NCBI RefSeq assembly: GCF_900116645.1
Contig: NZ_FPBO01000009.1
Coordinates: 124,001-188,000, forward strand
Source of the DNA: Pseudoduganella namucuonensis
GTDB lineage: Bacteria > Pseudomonadota > Gammaproteobacteria > Burkholderiales > Burkholderiaceae_D
Direction: 5' to 3'
DNA length: 64,000 nt
In this document: positions 33,388 through 41,754 of the stretch, piece by piece
How the letters are laid out: each line of letters starts with the position of its first letter
Numbering within the stretch: position 1 is the stretch's first letter
Translations under genes and position numbers: made by a program
The notes under the pieces: generated by a model
Database searches by the model: none
Told to the model about the DNA's origin: nothing
The model's input: the letters and a program-made list of their open reading frames with translations, nothing else

Positions 33388-34185
33388 TCAGCGCACCGTG
33401 ATTTCGCGCGCCTGGCCGTCCCGCTGCTTGACGAAGCGCACCACCGCGTCCACCGTGACGGTGTCGATCTGGCCCGCCATGCGGCGCTCGAAGGGATGGT
33501 CGTCGAAGGCGACATTGGCGCGAAACATGCGCGCGCCCAGCCGCGTGGCGGCGGGAATCTCCACCGTGATGGGCTGGAAGCCGGCCTTCCTCAGCCAAGC
33601 CTGCGCCTCGGCGCGCGTCTCCACCTGGCCCGGCTCGGAGGCCGCCGCCGCGTAGCTCTCCAGCACCCACTGGTTGGAATTCTGGTAGCGCGTGGAAAAG
33701 GCGTAGGACAGCATGTTGTACTGCGCGTGGTGCAGGCGGCGCGGCGTGTTCGACGCCAGCAGGCGCGCCAGCCTGGCCTGCATCTCCTCGCCGGGGATGA
33801 CGATGGAGGCCTGGTACAGGTGCATATTATCGAGGAAGAAGTTGCCCAGGCCTTCGTTGTACAGGGCGGAGCTGGCGCCGCCGCACTGGTTCAGTTCATG
33901 CACCACCAGCCAGCGGCCCTTTGGATGGTCGCGCCACGCGAGCGCCATGTGCGAGTAGCGCAGGCCGTACTTCGACAGGTCCTGGCCGGCGCGGGCGATC
34001 AGCGCCACTTGCGCGCCGCTGTCGTCCAGCGCCTGGCGCGTGCGCAGCGCCAGGTCCATGCCCTGGACGACGGTTTGCGCGTCGAGCGGCTTGTCGTCGC
34101 AGGGCTGGCCGGCGCGGGCGGCGAGGGGGAGCAGGCCAGCCAGCAGCGCGGCGGCGCCGAGTAATGCCAGGGCGGCGCGGCGCAC
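33388..34185 (-). CDS. DUF2145 family exported protein
   Basis: A 265-residue secreted or periplasmic protein with signal ending AARAG. Seen: DLSKYGLRYSHMALAWRDH and WLVVHELNQCGG, the family's conserved block, and HHAQYNMLSYAFSTRYQNSNQWVLE, which looks like an NlpC/transglutaminase-like papain fold with possible Cys-His elements. The start is GTG at 34185, directly after the stop of the small upstream gene. Function unknown. Confidence 0.72.
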   Translation of the reverse strand: MRRAALALLGAAALLAGLLPLAARAGQPCDDKPLDAQTVVQGMDLALRTRQALDDSGAQVALIARAGQDLSKYGLRYSHMALAWRDHPKGRWLVVHELNQCGGASSALYNEGLGNFFLDNMHLYQASIVIPGEEMQARLARLLASNTPRRLHHAQYNMLSYAFSTRYQNSNQWVLESYAAAASEPGQVETRAEAQAWLRKAGFQPITVEIPAATRLGARMFRANVAFDDHPFERRMAGQIDTVTVDAVVRFVKQRDGQAREITVR

Positions 34186-34186
34186 G

Positions 34187-34600
34187 TCACAGCTCCACGC
34201 GGCTGTGGTGCAGCAGCGCCGTGCCGATCTCGTTGGGGATGAAGGCGATGGCCTTGCCGGACATGACCAGCACGAAGCCGGTGGACACCGCCGTCACCAT
34301 CACGGCCGTGCCGACCGCCCGCGACAGGCTCTCCGCCGCCTTGGCGCCGAGCTTCACGGACGCGGTGGCGGCGTTCGACGCGCCTTTGAGCACGACGACG
34401 ACGCCGTCGGCCACGGTCTCCACGCTCTCCACCACGACCACGCCCGAGACGGCGACGGCGGACAGGGAACCGATCACCACGAAGCCGGCGGCGGCCGACA
34501 GGTGCTCCGAGGCGCGGGACGGCGTGGAGTCGCCGGCGGCGGAGGCGGAATTGACGGTGAAGGCGGCGGTCAGCAGGGATATCAGCAGCAGGCGTTTCAT
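34187..34600 (-). CDS. Small exported protein of unknown function
   Basis: A 137-residue protein with signal peptide MKRLLLISLLTAAFTVNSASA, then a valine- and alanine-rich middle that may form a membrane-associated segment (about 45-75, 100-130). The ATG at 34600 has GGAG seven bases upstream; the longer frame to 34657 lacks one. It is co-transcribed with DUF2145, with only one base between them. No family recognised. Confidence 0.6.
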   Translation of the reverse strand: MKRLLLISLLTAAFTVNSASAAGDSTPSRASEHLSAAAGFVVIGSLSAVAVSGVVVVESVETVADGVVVVLKGASNAATASVKLGAKAAESLSRAVGTAVMVTAVSTGFVLVMSGKAIAFIPNEIGTALLHHSRVEL

Positions 34601-34692
34601 GTGAGTCTCCATTGGGTTAGTGATGCGCATGATGGCGCGCGGGCCGGGAATTAGCAAATTGTCTGCTACCGGTTAGTCATTGAGGTATTGGG

Positions 34693-34715
34693 GTATTAAT
34701 TTATGATACTTTGAT
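34693..34715. promoter_or_regulatory. 23-bp motif upstream of the small exported gene, shared with the HTH gene leader
   Basis: Contains GTATTA-N5-TGATAC, an imperfect inverted repeat, and agrees at 19 of 23 positions with 38931-38953. It spans the stop codon of the DUF3999 gene and lies about 95 bp before the small gene's ATG on the minus strand. Possible operator. Confidence 0.4.
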
Positions 34716-36077
34716 CTGGCGCAGCAGTTTGAGCGCGAAAAACGCGAGTAGGGCGACGCCGGTCAACAGCACCGTCCACAGGACGATGTCGCCGCCGGCG
34801 CGGGAAAGTCCCGCGTGCCGCAAGCCGGGCCGAGGGGCAAGCGCGCCGGCCATTGCCTGCGGCAGGCGGTTCAGTTCCTCCGTCGTGAAACCTGGTGCCA
34901 CCTGTTCCGGCGCGAGGCCGGTGCGACGCGCGTCCGTTTTGCCGAACGCCAGCCGGTACGGACCCTTGCCGTTCGCGAGGAACAGCAGTGTGGCTGGCGT
35001 CCACGATAGCTGCAGTGTGGGCTGCGCATTGGTCTCCACATGCGGCCGCACGATCCATTGCGCGGCGTGCGCCTCGCCGACAGGGATGGGCCGCGAGATG
35101 CGTTCCGCGCCATCGTGCCGGACCCTGTAGAAGGTGGAACTGGCCACTGGCCGGAACGAGGGCGCCGTTTGCCTGCGCAGGCCATGGCGGTATGTTTGCA
35201 GGTAGCTGCCCACGTCCGCCGGGTACACGACATTGGTCTCGTCAAAGCGCAGGCCGATGCGCTCGACGGGAATCGCCATCGAAGCCTCGTACAGCAGTTC
35301 CTTCCGCACGGGCCGGGGTTTCAGGGACAGCGTCTCCATCACCGGCGCGGCTTCCACCACCTTGCCGGATTCCGCGACCACGCCGGCGAATACCAGCGGC
35401 TTGCCGCGCCGCCAGCTCAGGCGCGCGTAGCGGAAGCGGCGGGGAGCGAACTCCATGCGATTGTTGGATAGTGTTTGCTCGTCGGAGTTGACGATCCAGT
35501 GCAGTTCCGCCGTGGCGGCGGGCTCCCAGCGCTGCAGGTCGTCGCTGGTCTCCAGCTGCAGTTCGGCCGTGTAGCTGGACGTGCCGTGCGGCGGTTCGAA
35601 GCGCAGCGCGTGGATGGCGCCGTCCCGGCTGTCGTCGCGGATGCCGCCCAGGTCGAGTATCAGGCCGGACAATCCCTCGCGCTCCCTGCCGGCGCCGCGC
35701 GTGGCGACAGCCAGGGCGCAGCCCTGCGCGTCGACGCGGACGTCCAGCCACAAGCCGCCTGGCTGGCCCCGCCAGGCGCCATTCAGCGGGAAAACGCGGG
35801 CGGGAATGTCGTCCACCCGTGTCTGCGCCTTGCGCTCGGGCGGAACGATGGCGTGGGGGCGGGGATTGCCGTCCCGGTCGAACACGCGCATGTCGCTCAG
35901 GTCGCGCGACATCGCCCCGATGTACACCGCCTGCGGCAGGCGCAGGCTGGCGATTCCCGTATCGGCCGCCAGCGTCAGTGGCATCGTGTAGGCGTAGGCG
36001 GATGGCTTGTCGTTGGCCGTGGCGTGCAGCGCGAGGCTTAGCCCTAGCAGCGCGCATGCCTTGCGCGGCACGCTCAT
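34701..36077 (-). CDS. DUF3999 family protein
   Basis: A 458-residue exported protein. Seen: signal peptide (MSVPRKACALLGLSLALHATA), a beta-rich ectodomain with the family start YAYTMPLTL, and a C-terminal TM (about 433-452) followed by KLLRQIK. DUF3999 proteins regularly pair with DUF2339 membrane proteins, as here: the upstream gene ends two bases before this ATG. Probably a cell-envelope complex; biochemical function unknown. Confidence 0.8.
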   Translation of the reverse strand: MSVPRKACALLGLSLALHATANDKPSAYAYTMPLTLAADTGIASLRLPQAVYIGAMSRDLSDMRVFDRDGNPRPHAIVPPERKAQTRVDDIPARVFPLNGAWRGQPGGLWLDVRVDAQGCALAVATRGAGREREGLSGLILDLGGIRDDSRDGAIHALRFEPPHGTSSYTAELQLETSDDLQRWEPAATAELHWIVNSDEQTLSNNRMEFAPRRFRYARLSWRRGKPLVFAGVVAESGKVVEAAPVMETLSLKPRPVRKELLYEASMAIPVERIGLRFDETNVVYPADVGSYLQTYRHGLRRQTAPSFRPVASSTFYRVRHDGAERISRPIPVGEAHAAQWIVRPHVETNAQPTLQLSWTPATLLFLANGKGPYRLAFGKTDARRTGLAPEQVAPGFTTEELNRLPQAMAGALAPRPGLRHAGLSRAGGDIVLWTVLLTGVALLAFFALKLLRQIKVS

Positions 36078-36078
36078 G

Positions 36079-38838
36079 TCACGCTCCCCGCGCCGGACGT
36101 TCGGGCAGCGGCGCGAGGTATCCCACCGCCACCATCATCAGACCCGCGCCGATGAAGGAGACGATGCGCGCCACGCTGCCGGCGTTGCTCAGGTCCAGCA
36201 TGAACAGCTTGAACACCACGAGCGCCACCAGGGACGCGCCCATGCACCATGCCATGCGCCAGCCCCGCCGCGCGGCGGCGCGCATCAGCAGCAGGGCGCT
36301 GGCGCTCCACACCAGCGACAGCATCGCCTGCACGAACTGGGAGGCCATCAGCGTGTCGAAGCGGTAGGGCATGTCCATGTAGTTCGCCACGCTGCGCAGC
36401 AGGATCAGGTTGAACCACAGGTAGACGGCGCATCCCGCCGCCGCCCGCGCCACCTGTGAAGGCTGCCGCGCGGCGGGATGCATGCGGTGGCACGCCGCGC
36501 AGAGCAGCAGTGCGAAGCCGGTGGTGATATCCAGCGGGTTCAATAGCGGCAGGTAAGGCAGCGGCGCCATGGTTCCGTTGTGGATCAGGTTCCAGTAGCC
36601 GGCCAGCAGCGCGAGCCAGGCGGCGCCGGCGGGCAGCACGTGGCTCGTGTGCCACGCGGCCAGCGGATGCACGGGCCAGGCGTCGCGGCGGGCTCGCCCC
36701 AGCAGCCACGCCAGCGCCCCCGTCATGGCCCAGGCGGGGACGTAGCGGGACCAGCCGCCAAGCTCTCCATCCGCTCCTTCCAACAGCGCCAGCCGCATCG
36801 CGCCGGCCGGGTGCATCCAGAGCGTGACCGCTTGGTTCAGCACGGGCCAGATCATCAGCCAGGGCACGGCGATCCTCAGCATGTGCGTTGCCCGCATGGC
36901 GGGGAGGGGCAAGTGAATGCCAGCCTTGCCGGAACAATGCTGCACATATTCCGCCGCGGCCCAGACACCGCCGAAGGCGCTCCATGCGAGCCAGCCGGGC
37001 ATGAATCCCGAGCGATACAGGATGGCCAGCATTGCGACGCTGAGCAACGCCTGCACCAGCCATACGGGTGCGGACAGCCAGCGCAGCGCGGGCCACGCGC
37101 AGGCCCGGGACAATGGCTGCACGGCGGCGGCCAGCAATCCAGCCAGCAGGGCATGGAAAGCGAATTGTGGGCGGAGGTCGAACAGGCCGGCAGCGCCCGG
37201 GTGGTTCGTGCCCAGCCAGTGTGCGATGGCCGTGAGCGCGGGGCCATACCAGGCCAGGCCAACCAGCGGCAGCATCCGGACGGCGATCGCCGCGTGTGCG
37301 GGTTCATTGTCTGCGCCGGCTTGGCGCTGGAAGTTCAGCGCGGTGATGAACAGGGCGGTGGCCAGCAGCAGGGCGCTTGGAATGGGACCCGCGAACAGCC
37401 CGCCGGTGGAGGCGAACAGGAATTGATCCGCAACGAAGGACACCCATGCGCCGGCCTGCACCAGCAAGCCGAAGCCCCGGGCCAGCCAGCTGCGCTGGCG
37501 CAGTCCCATCCAGACGATGCCCGCGCCCTCCAGCCCCCAGGCGGCGGTGATCCAGTGCCCGTCCAGCGCGTAGGGGATGGAGAGGGTGCCGAACACCACG
37601 CCCAGCGCGAGGAAGCTTTCGGCCAGCAGGCGCGCGGTGGCGCCCATGCGGCGCCACACCAGCAGCGCGAGCGCGGTGTAGGCCAGCCCCAGCGCCAGGG
37701 TGGAATAGGCCAGGCCGAAGGGCATATCCATGACCAGCCGGTACTGGATGCCCGCCGCCAGCAACGGCGCGCCGAACACCAGCGAGCCGTCGACGTAATG
37801 TCCCAGCCTTGGCGCGTCCCGCCGCGCGTGGAAAACGGCGATGGCGATGTACAGCAGCAGGAACAGCGCGAGGAATAGTTGCGACGACAGGTAGTGCTCC
37901 GGCCGATAGCGTAGTACGCCCCAACCGGCGCCGATGGCGAAGGTGAAGAACATACCGAACAGGTTCAGCACGCGCCAGGACTTTTTCGCGGCGATGGCGA
38001 CGATGCCGGCGTTGAGTATCGCGCAGTAGGAGAACAGCGTGATGTGGCTGCCCTCGCCGGTGGAGACGAGGACGGGCGCCGCGAAGCCGCCCGCGATGCC
38101 GAAGAAGGCCAGCCAGAACGCGTCCTGCATCACGGCGAGCGCGCAGGTGAGGGCGACCAGGGCGATCAGTATCGCGAAGGCCAGGCCGCCGGGAATCAGG
38201 TGATAGGCGCGGAAGGCCGAGAACGTGACTAGCATGAGAATGCCGATGGCCATGCCCTGCACCGGGAGGCTGATGCCGGGGCGGCTGGAGCGTATGCGCC
38301 AGCCCCAGGCCAGCAGGGCCATGTCGGCGGCCGCGATGGAGGCGAGGCGCAGTTCGATCGGCACCTGGGTGTGGGCGGCGGCGTATTTGAGCAGGAAGCC
38401 GATGCCGAGGAACAGCACCAGCAGGCCCACCCGCGCCACCAGGTTGCCGCCGAATAGCCATTGCCTCACGCCGGCGACCCAGCTGGAGGGGGCGCCACCG
38501 GCGGCCGGCGGCGCGGCGGGTGGCTTGGGCGCCGAAGGCCTGTCCTGCGCGCGGTGGAGCGCTGGCTCGGCTCCGGTGGTGGATGCCGCGGAAGGCCGCG
38601 TTGGCGCGTCACCAACGGCGTTGGCGCCGGCCGGCGGCGTGGCGCGGGCGCTCGCTCCACCGGGCGCCTCTTGCGCCGTCCGCGCCAATAGCTCGGCGAG
38701 CCTGTCGCGCAAGCGCGCCAGTTCGCCCTCGTGACGAAGGGCCATGCCGCGCGCTTTGTTCGCCACGTTGAGGCAGACGATCGGCATCGCGATGACGTAC
38801 GCGAAGGCGATCAGCGCCATGAATATGAAACCGTCCAT
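36079..38838 (-). CDS. DUF2339 large polytopic membrane protein
   Basis: A 919-residue protein. Seen: N-terminal TM, a coiled-coil and Pro/Ala-rich cytoplasmic spacer (about 30-140), then over 20 hydrophobic helices with repeated tryptophan- and glycine-rich loops. The ATG at 38838 has GGGAG upstream; the frame's earlier ATG at 38871 lacks one. Paired with DUF3999. Its high density of TMs without transporter motifs is typical of the family; role unknown. Confidence 0.82.
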   Translation of the reverse strand: MDGFIFMALIAFAYVIAMPIVCLNVANKARGMALRHEGELARLRDRLAELLARTAQEAPGGASARATPPAGANAVGDAPTRPSAASTTGAEPALHRAQDRPSAPKPPAAPPAAGGAPSSWVAGVRQWLFGGNLVARVGLLVLFLGIGFLLKYAAAHTQVPIELRLASIAAADMALLAWGWRIRSSRPGISLPVQGMAIGILMLVTFSAFRAYHLIPGGLAFAILIALVALTCALAVMQDAFWLAFFGIAGGFAAPVLVSTGEGSHITLFSYCAILNAGIVAIAAKKSWRVLNLFGMFFTFAIGAGWGVLRYRPEHYLSSQLFLALFLLLYIAIAVFHARRDAPRLGHYVDGSLVFGAPLLAAGIQYRLVMDMPFGLAYSTLALGLAYTALALLVWRRMGATARLLAESFLALGVVFGTLSIPYALDGHWITAAWGLEGAGIVWMGLRQRSWLARGFGLLVQAGAWVSFVADQFLFASTGGLFAGPIPSALLLATALFITALNFQRQAGADNEPAHAAIAVRMLPLVGLAWYGPALTAIAHWLGTNHPGAAGLFDLRPQFAFHALLAGLLAAAVQPLSRACAWPALRWLSAPVWLVQALLSVAMLAILYRSGFMPGWLAWSAFGGVWAAAEYVQHCSGKAGIHLPLPAMRATHMLRIAVPWLMIWPVLNQAVTLWMHPAGAMRLALLEGADGELGGWSRYVPAWAMTGALAWLLGRARRDAWPVHPLAAWHTSHVLPAGAAWLALLAGYWNLIHNGTMAPLPYLPLLNPLDITTGFALLLCAACHRMHPAARQPSQVARAAAGCAVYLWFNLILLRSVANYMDMPYRFDTLMASQFVQAMLSLVWSASALLLMRAAARRGWRMAWCMGASLVALVVFKLFMLDLSNAGSVARIVSFIGAGLMMVAVGYLAPLPERPARGA

Positions 38839-38930
38839 TCCAGTCTCCCTGTTTTGAGAATGACGCATCATCGCGCCGAAAACAGGGAAATGCGCGCGTC
38901 ACGCTACCAGTTTCGCTAGAAGTACTGATA

Positions 38931-38953
38931 GTATTAACTTTTGATACTTCAAT
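38931..38953. promoter_or_regulatory. Operator-like motif upstream of the HTH regulator
   Basis: An AT-rich 23-bp motif with GTATTA-N5-TGATAC, in the 130-bp divergent gap between DUF2339 and the HTH gene and ending 15 bases before the ATG. Nearly repeated at 34693-34715. The adjacent regulator may bind both. Confidence 0.4.
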
Positions 38954-38968
38954 GCCAGAACCACCACC

Positions 38969-39700
38969 ATGTCCAACACCAGCCTCATGATCGACGCACT
39001 GAAACGGCAGTTGAAGGCCCGCTCCATCACGTACGCCGAACTGGCCCGCCGCATCGGCCTGTCCGAGCCCAGCGTGAAGCGCATGTTCGCGCTGCGCCAT
39101 TTCACGCTGGAGCGGCTGGAACAGGTGCTGGACGCGATAGGCATGGATTTCGCCGAGCTGGCCCAGGCGGCGACGGACGCGCCCCAGCTGATCGCGCAGC
39201 TGACGTACGCGCAGGAGAAGGAGATCATCGAGGACACCAAGCTGCTGGTGGTGGCGGTGGCGGCGCTGAACCTGATCCCGCTGGAGCAGATCGTGGCGGC
39301 CTACCGCATCACCGAGGCCGAGGCGGTGAAGTGCCTGCTGCGGCTGGACCGGATAGGCTTCCTGACGCTGTTGCCGAACAACCGCGTCAAGCTGCTGGTG
39401 GCGCGCACCTTCAGCTGGATACCGAACGGCCCGATCCAGACCTGGTTCCGGCAGGAGGCGTACGGCGACTACCTCGACACGCGCTTCGCCGGCAGCCACG
39501 AGGTGATGCGGCTGGTGAGCGTGATGCTGTCGCCGCGCTCGACCAAGGCGCTGCTGGAGCGCTTGCGGCAGGTGGCGGACGAGTTCTCGCAGCAGCACCA
39601 GGACGACGCCAGGCTGCCCTACGAGCAGCGCCACTCGATCACCTTCCTGCTGGCGGCGCGGCCGTGGATGCCGACGACGTTCAAGGCGCTGATGCGCTAG
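38969..39700 (+). CDS. XRE-type helix-turn-helix transcriptional regulator with C-terminal sensor-like domain
   Basis: A 243-residue protein. Seen: an N-terminal HTH_3/HTH_26-like domain (about 8-65) with SITYAELARRIGLSEPSVKRMF as the DNA-binding element, then a helical C-terminal domain, LLRLDRIGFLTLLPNNRVKLLV, with no recognised ligand motif. Divergent from DUF2339 and followed by the transporter-acyltransferase fusion, with which it may or may not be co-transcribed, as a separate promoter candidate lies between them. Confidence 0.82.
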   Translation: MSNTSLMIDALKRQLKARSITYAELARRIGLSEPSVKRMFALRHFTLERLEQVLDAIGMDFAELAQAATDAPQLIAQLTYAQEKEIIEDTKLLVVAVAALNLIPLEQIVAAYRITEAEAVKCLLRLDRIGFLTLLPNNRVKLLVARTFSWIPNGPIQTWFRQEAYGDYLDTRFAGSHEVMRLVSVMLSPRSTKALLERLRQVADEFSQQHQDDARLPYEQRHSITFLLAARPWMPTTFKALMR

Positions 39701-39701
39701 G

Positions 39702-39730
39702 TTGTGGTGATCCGGTTACTAATGTATTTT
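39702..39730 (+). promoter_or_regulatory. Candidate promoter of the lplT-plsC fusion gene
   Basis: TTGTGG (39702-39707), 17-bp spacer, TATTTT (39725-39730), in an AT-rich 62-bp gap. Confidence 0.4.
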
Positions 39731-39762
39731 GTCAATATTCCACTTTTGCAAAGAGCACAAAC

Positions 39763-41649
39763 ATGAGCAAGCCCAGCCAGTTCTCATTGCTGACGCAACG
39801 CCGCTTCGCCCCGTTCTTCTGGGTGCAGTTCCTCGGCGCCTTCAACGACAACCTGTTCAAGACGGCGCTGATGGTGATCCTGGCCTTCGAGGCCGCGAGC
39901 TGGACGTCGATGTCGGCGTCCACCGTCACCAACCTGATCCCCGGCCTGTTCATCCTGCCGTACGTGGTGTTCTCCGCCACCGCCGGCCAGATCGCGGACA
40001 AGTTCGAGAAGGCCGGCCTGTCGCGCCTGGTGAAGTGGCTGGAGGTGGCCATCATGCTGATGGCCGGCCTGGGCTGGATGACGCACACCCTGTGGCTGCT
40101 GATCGCGGCGGTGGTCGGCATGGGCATGCACTCCACGCTGTTCGGCCCCGTCAAGTACGCCTACCTGCCGCAGCAGCTCAAGCCCGAGGAACTCATGGGC
40201 GGCAACGGCGTGATCGAGATGGGCACCTTCGTCGGCATCCTGCTGGGCCAGGTGCTGGGCGCGGTGCTGGTGGCGTACAAGGGCATCGGCATCGAGCTGG
40301 TGGCCGGCGCCACGGTCGCGGTGGCGGTCATCGGCCTGCTGGCCAGCTACCGCATTCCGCTCACGCCCGCGCCGGCGCCGGACCTGCGCATCAACTGGAA
40401 CCCGGTCACCGAGACGCTGCGCAACATCGGCCACTCGGCCAAGAACCGCACGGTGTTCCTGTCCATGCTGGGCAACTCGTGGTTCTGGTTCTACGGCGCG
40501 CTGATCCTGGCGCAGTTCCCCGTCTACGCCAAGGACTATCTGCACGGCGACCATAGCGTGTTCGTGCTGCTGCTGACGGTATTCTCGCTCGGCGTGGGCA
40601 CCGGCTCGCTGCTGTGCGAGAAGCTGTCCGGCCACAAGGTGGAGATCGGGCTGGTGCCGTTCGGCTCCATCGGCCTGTCGCTGTTCGGCGTGGACCTGTA
40701 CTTCGCCAGCCAGGGCTACCTGAACACGGAGGCGGTGGCCTGGCTGGGCTTCCTGGCGCAGGCCGGCGCGCTGCGCATCCTGTTCGACGTGGTGATGATC
40801 GGCGTGTTCGGCGGCTTCTTCATCGTGCCGCTGTTCGCGCTGATCCAGATCCGCTGCGAGGCGGCGCACCTGTCGCGCACCATCGCCGGCATGAACATCC
40901 TGAACGCACTGTTCATGGTGGCCGCCACCGGCGTGGCCATCGCGCTGCTGGGGCAGGGCTTCACCATCCCCGAGCTGTTCCTCACCACCGCCATCCTGAA
41001 CGCGGTGGTGGCGGTATACATCTTCTCGCTGGTGCCCGAATTCCTGATGCGCTTCCTGGCCTGGATGCTGATCCACACCATCCACCGCGTGAAGACCATC
41101 GACGCCGACCGCATCCCCGAGAGCGGCCCGGCGGTCCTGGTCTGCAACCACGTCAGCTACGTCGACGCCATCGTGATCGGCGCGGCCAGCCCGCGCCCGA
41201 TCCGTTTCGTGATGGACCACCGCATCTTCAAGATGCCGCTGCTGGGCTGGATCTTCCGCACCGCGAAGGCGATCCCGATCGCGCCGGCCAAGGAGGACCC
41301 GTGGCTGATGGAGAAGGCCTTCGTCGACATCGCGCAGGCGCTGCACGAGGGGGACCTGGTGTGCATCTTCCCCGAGGGGCGGCTGACGACCACGGGCGAG
41401 ATGAACGAGTTCAAGGGCGGCATCACCAAGATCGTCGAGCGCAGCAAGGTGCCGGTGATACCGATGGCGCTGCGCGGCCTGTGGGGGCATTTGCTGAGCC
41501 GCAGCCAGGACAATGTGTTCGAGCGCGCCTTCCGCAAGGGCTGGCGTTCCAGCCTGGCGCTGGCCGTGGGCCAGCCGGTGGCGGCCGACCATGTGACGCC
41601 GGAGCTGCTGCGCGCGCAGGTGGCGGAGTTGCGGGGAGACTGGAAGTAG
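39763..41649 (+). CDS. Lysophospholipid transporter (LplT/MFS) fused to PlsC-type acyltransferase
   Basis: A 628-residue inner-membrane protein. Residues about 1-415 form an MFS domain with 11-12 TMs and the LplT-like start FWVQFLGAFNDNLFKTAL; residues about 430-620 are an acylglycerophosphate acyltransferase with NHVSYVD (HX4D) and FPEGRLT. Flipping lysophospholipid inward and re-acylating it in one protein is a known remodelling module; some relatives carry a third AMP-ligase domain, absent here. The frame extends upstream past 38.9 kb through the HTH gene, but ATG 39763 gives the family start. Confidence 0.9.
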   Translation: MSKPSQFSLLTQRRFAPFFWVQFLGAFNDNLFKTALMVILAFEAASWTSMSASTVTNLIPGLFILPYVVFSATAGQIADKFEKAGLSRLVKWLEVAIMLMAGLGWMTHTLWLLIAAVVGMGMHSTLFGPVKYAYLPQQLKPEELMGGNGVIEMGTFVGILLGQVLGAVLVAYKGIGIELVAGATVAVAVIGLLASYRIPLTPAPAPDLRINWNPVTETLRNIGHSAKNRTVFLSMLGNSWFWFYGALILAQFPVYAKDYLHGDHSVFVLLLTVFSLGVGTGSLLCEKLSGHKVEIGLVPFGSIGLSLFGVDLYFASQGYLNTEAVAWLGFLAQAGALRILFDVVMIGVFGGFFIVPLFALIQIRCEAAHLSRTIAGMNILNALFMVAATGVAIALLGQGFTIPELFLTTAILNAVVAVYIFSLVPEFLMRFLAWMLIHTIHRVKTIDADRIPESGPAVLVCNHVSYVDAIVIGAASPRPIRFVMDHRIFKMPLLGWIFRTAKAIPIAPAKEDPWLMEKAFVDIAQALHEGDLVCIFPEGRLTTTGEMNEFKGGITKIVERSKVPVIPMALRGLWGHLLSRSQDNVFERAFRKGWRSSLALAVGQPVAADHVTPELLRAQVAELRGDWK

Positions 41650-41673
41650 GGGGGATTCCGGCGTCATCGCCCA

Positions 41674-41739
41674 GGGGACGGACCCGCGATCCGGGTCCCG
41701 TGCCTTTGCGGCGGCTGATGGCGCGATGGGTCTGTCCCC
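41674..41739. repeat. Split palindrome related to the 64-bp element, in the convergent gap
   Basis: Arms GGGGACGGACCC (41674-41685) and GGGTCTGTCCCC (41728-41739) lie 42 bases apart; the right arm is followed by GGTTTT as in the other copies. It sits between two convergent genes and may be a diverged or interrupted copy, possibly acting as a terminator for both. Confidence 0.55.
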
Positions 41740-41754
41740 GGTTTTACGGCGCCT

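Noticed and set aside
38941..39762. Upstream extension of the transporter-acyltransferase frame
   Set aside because: It overlaps the whole HTH gene in another frame and lacks homology; the family start is ATG 39763.
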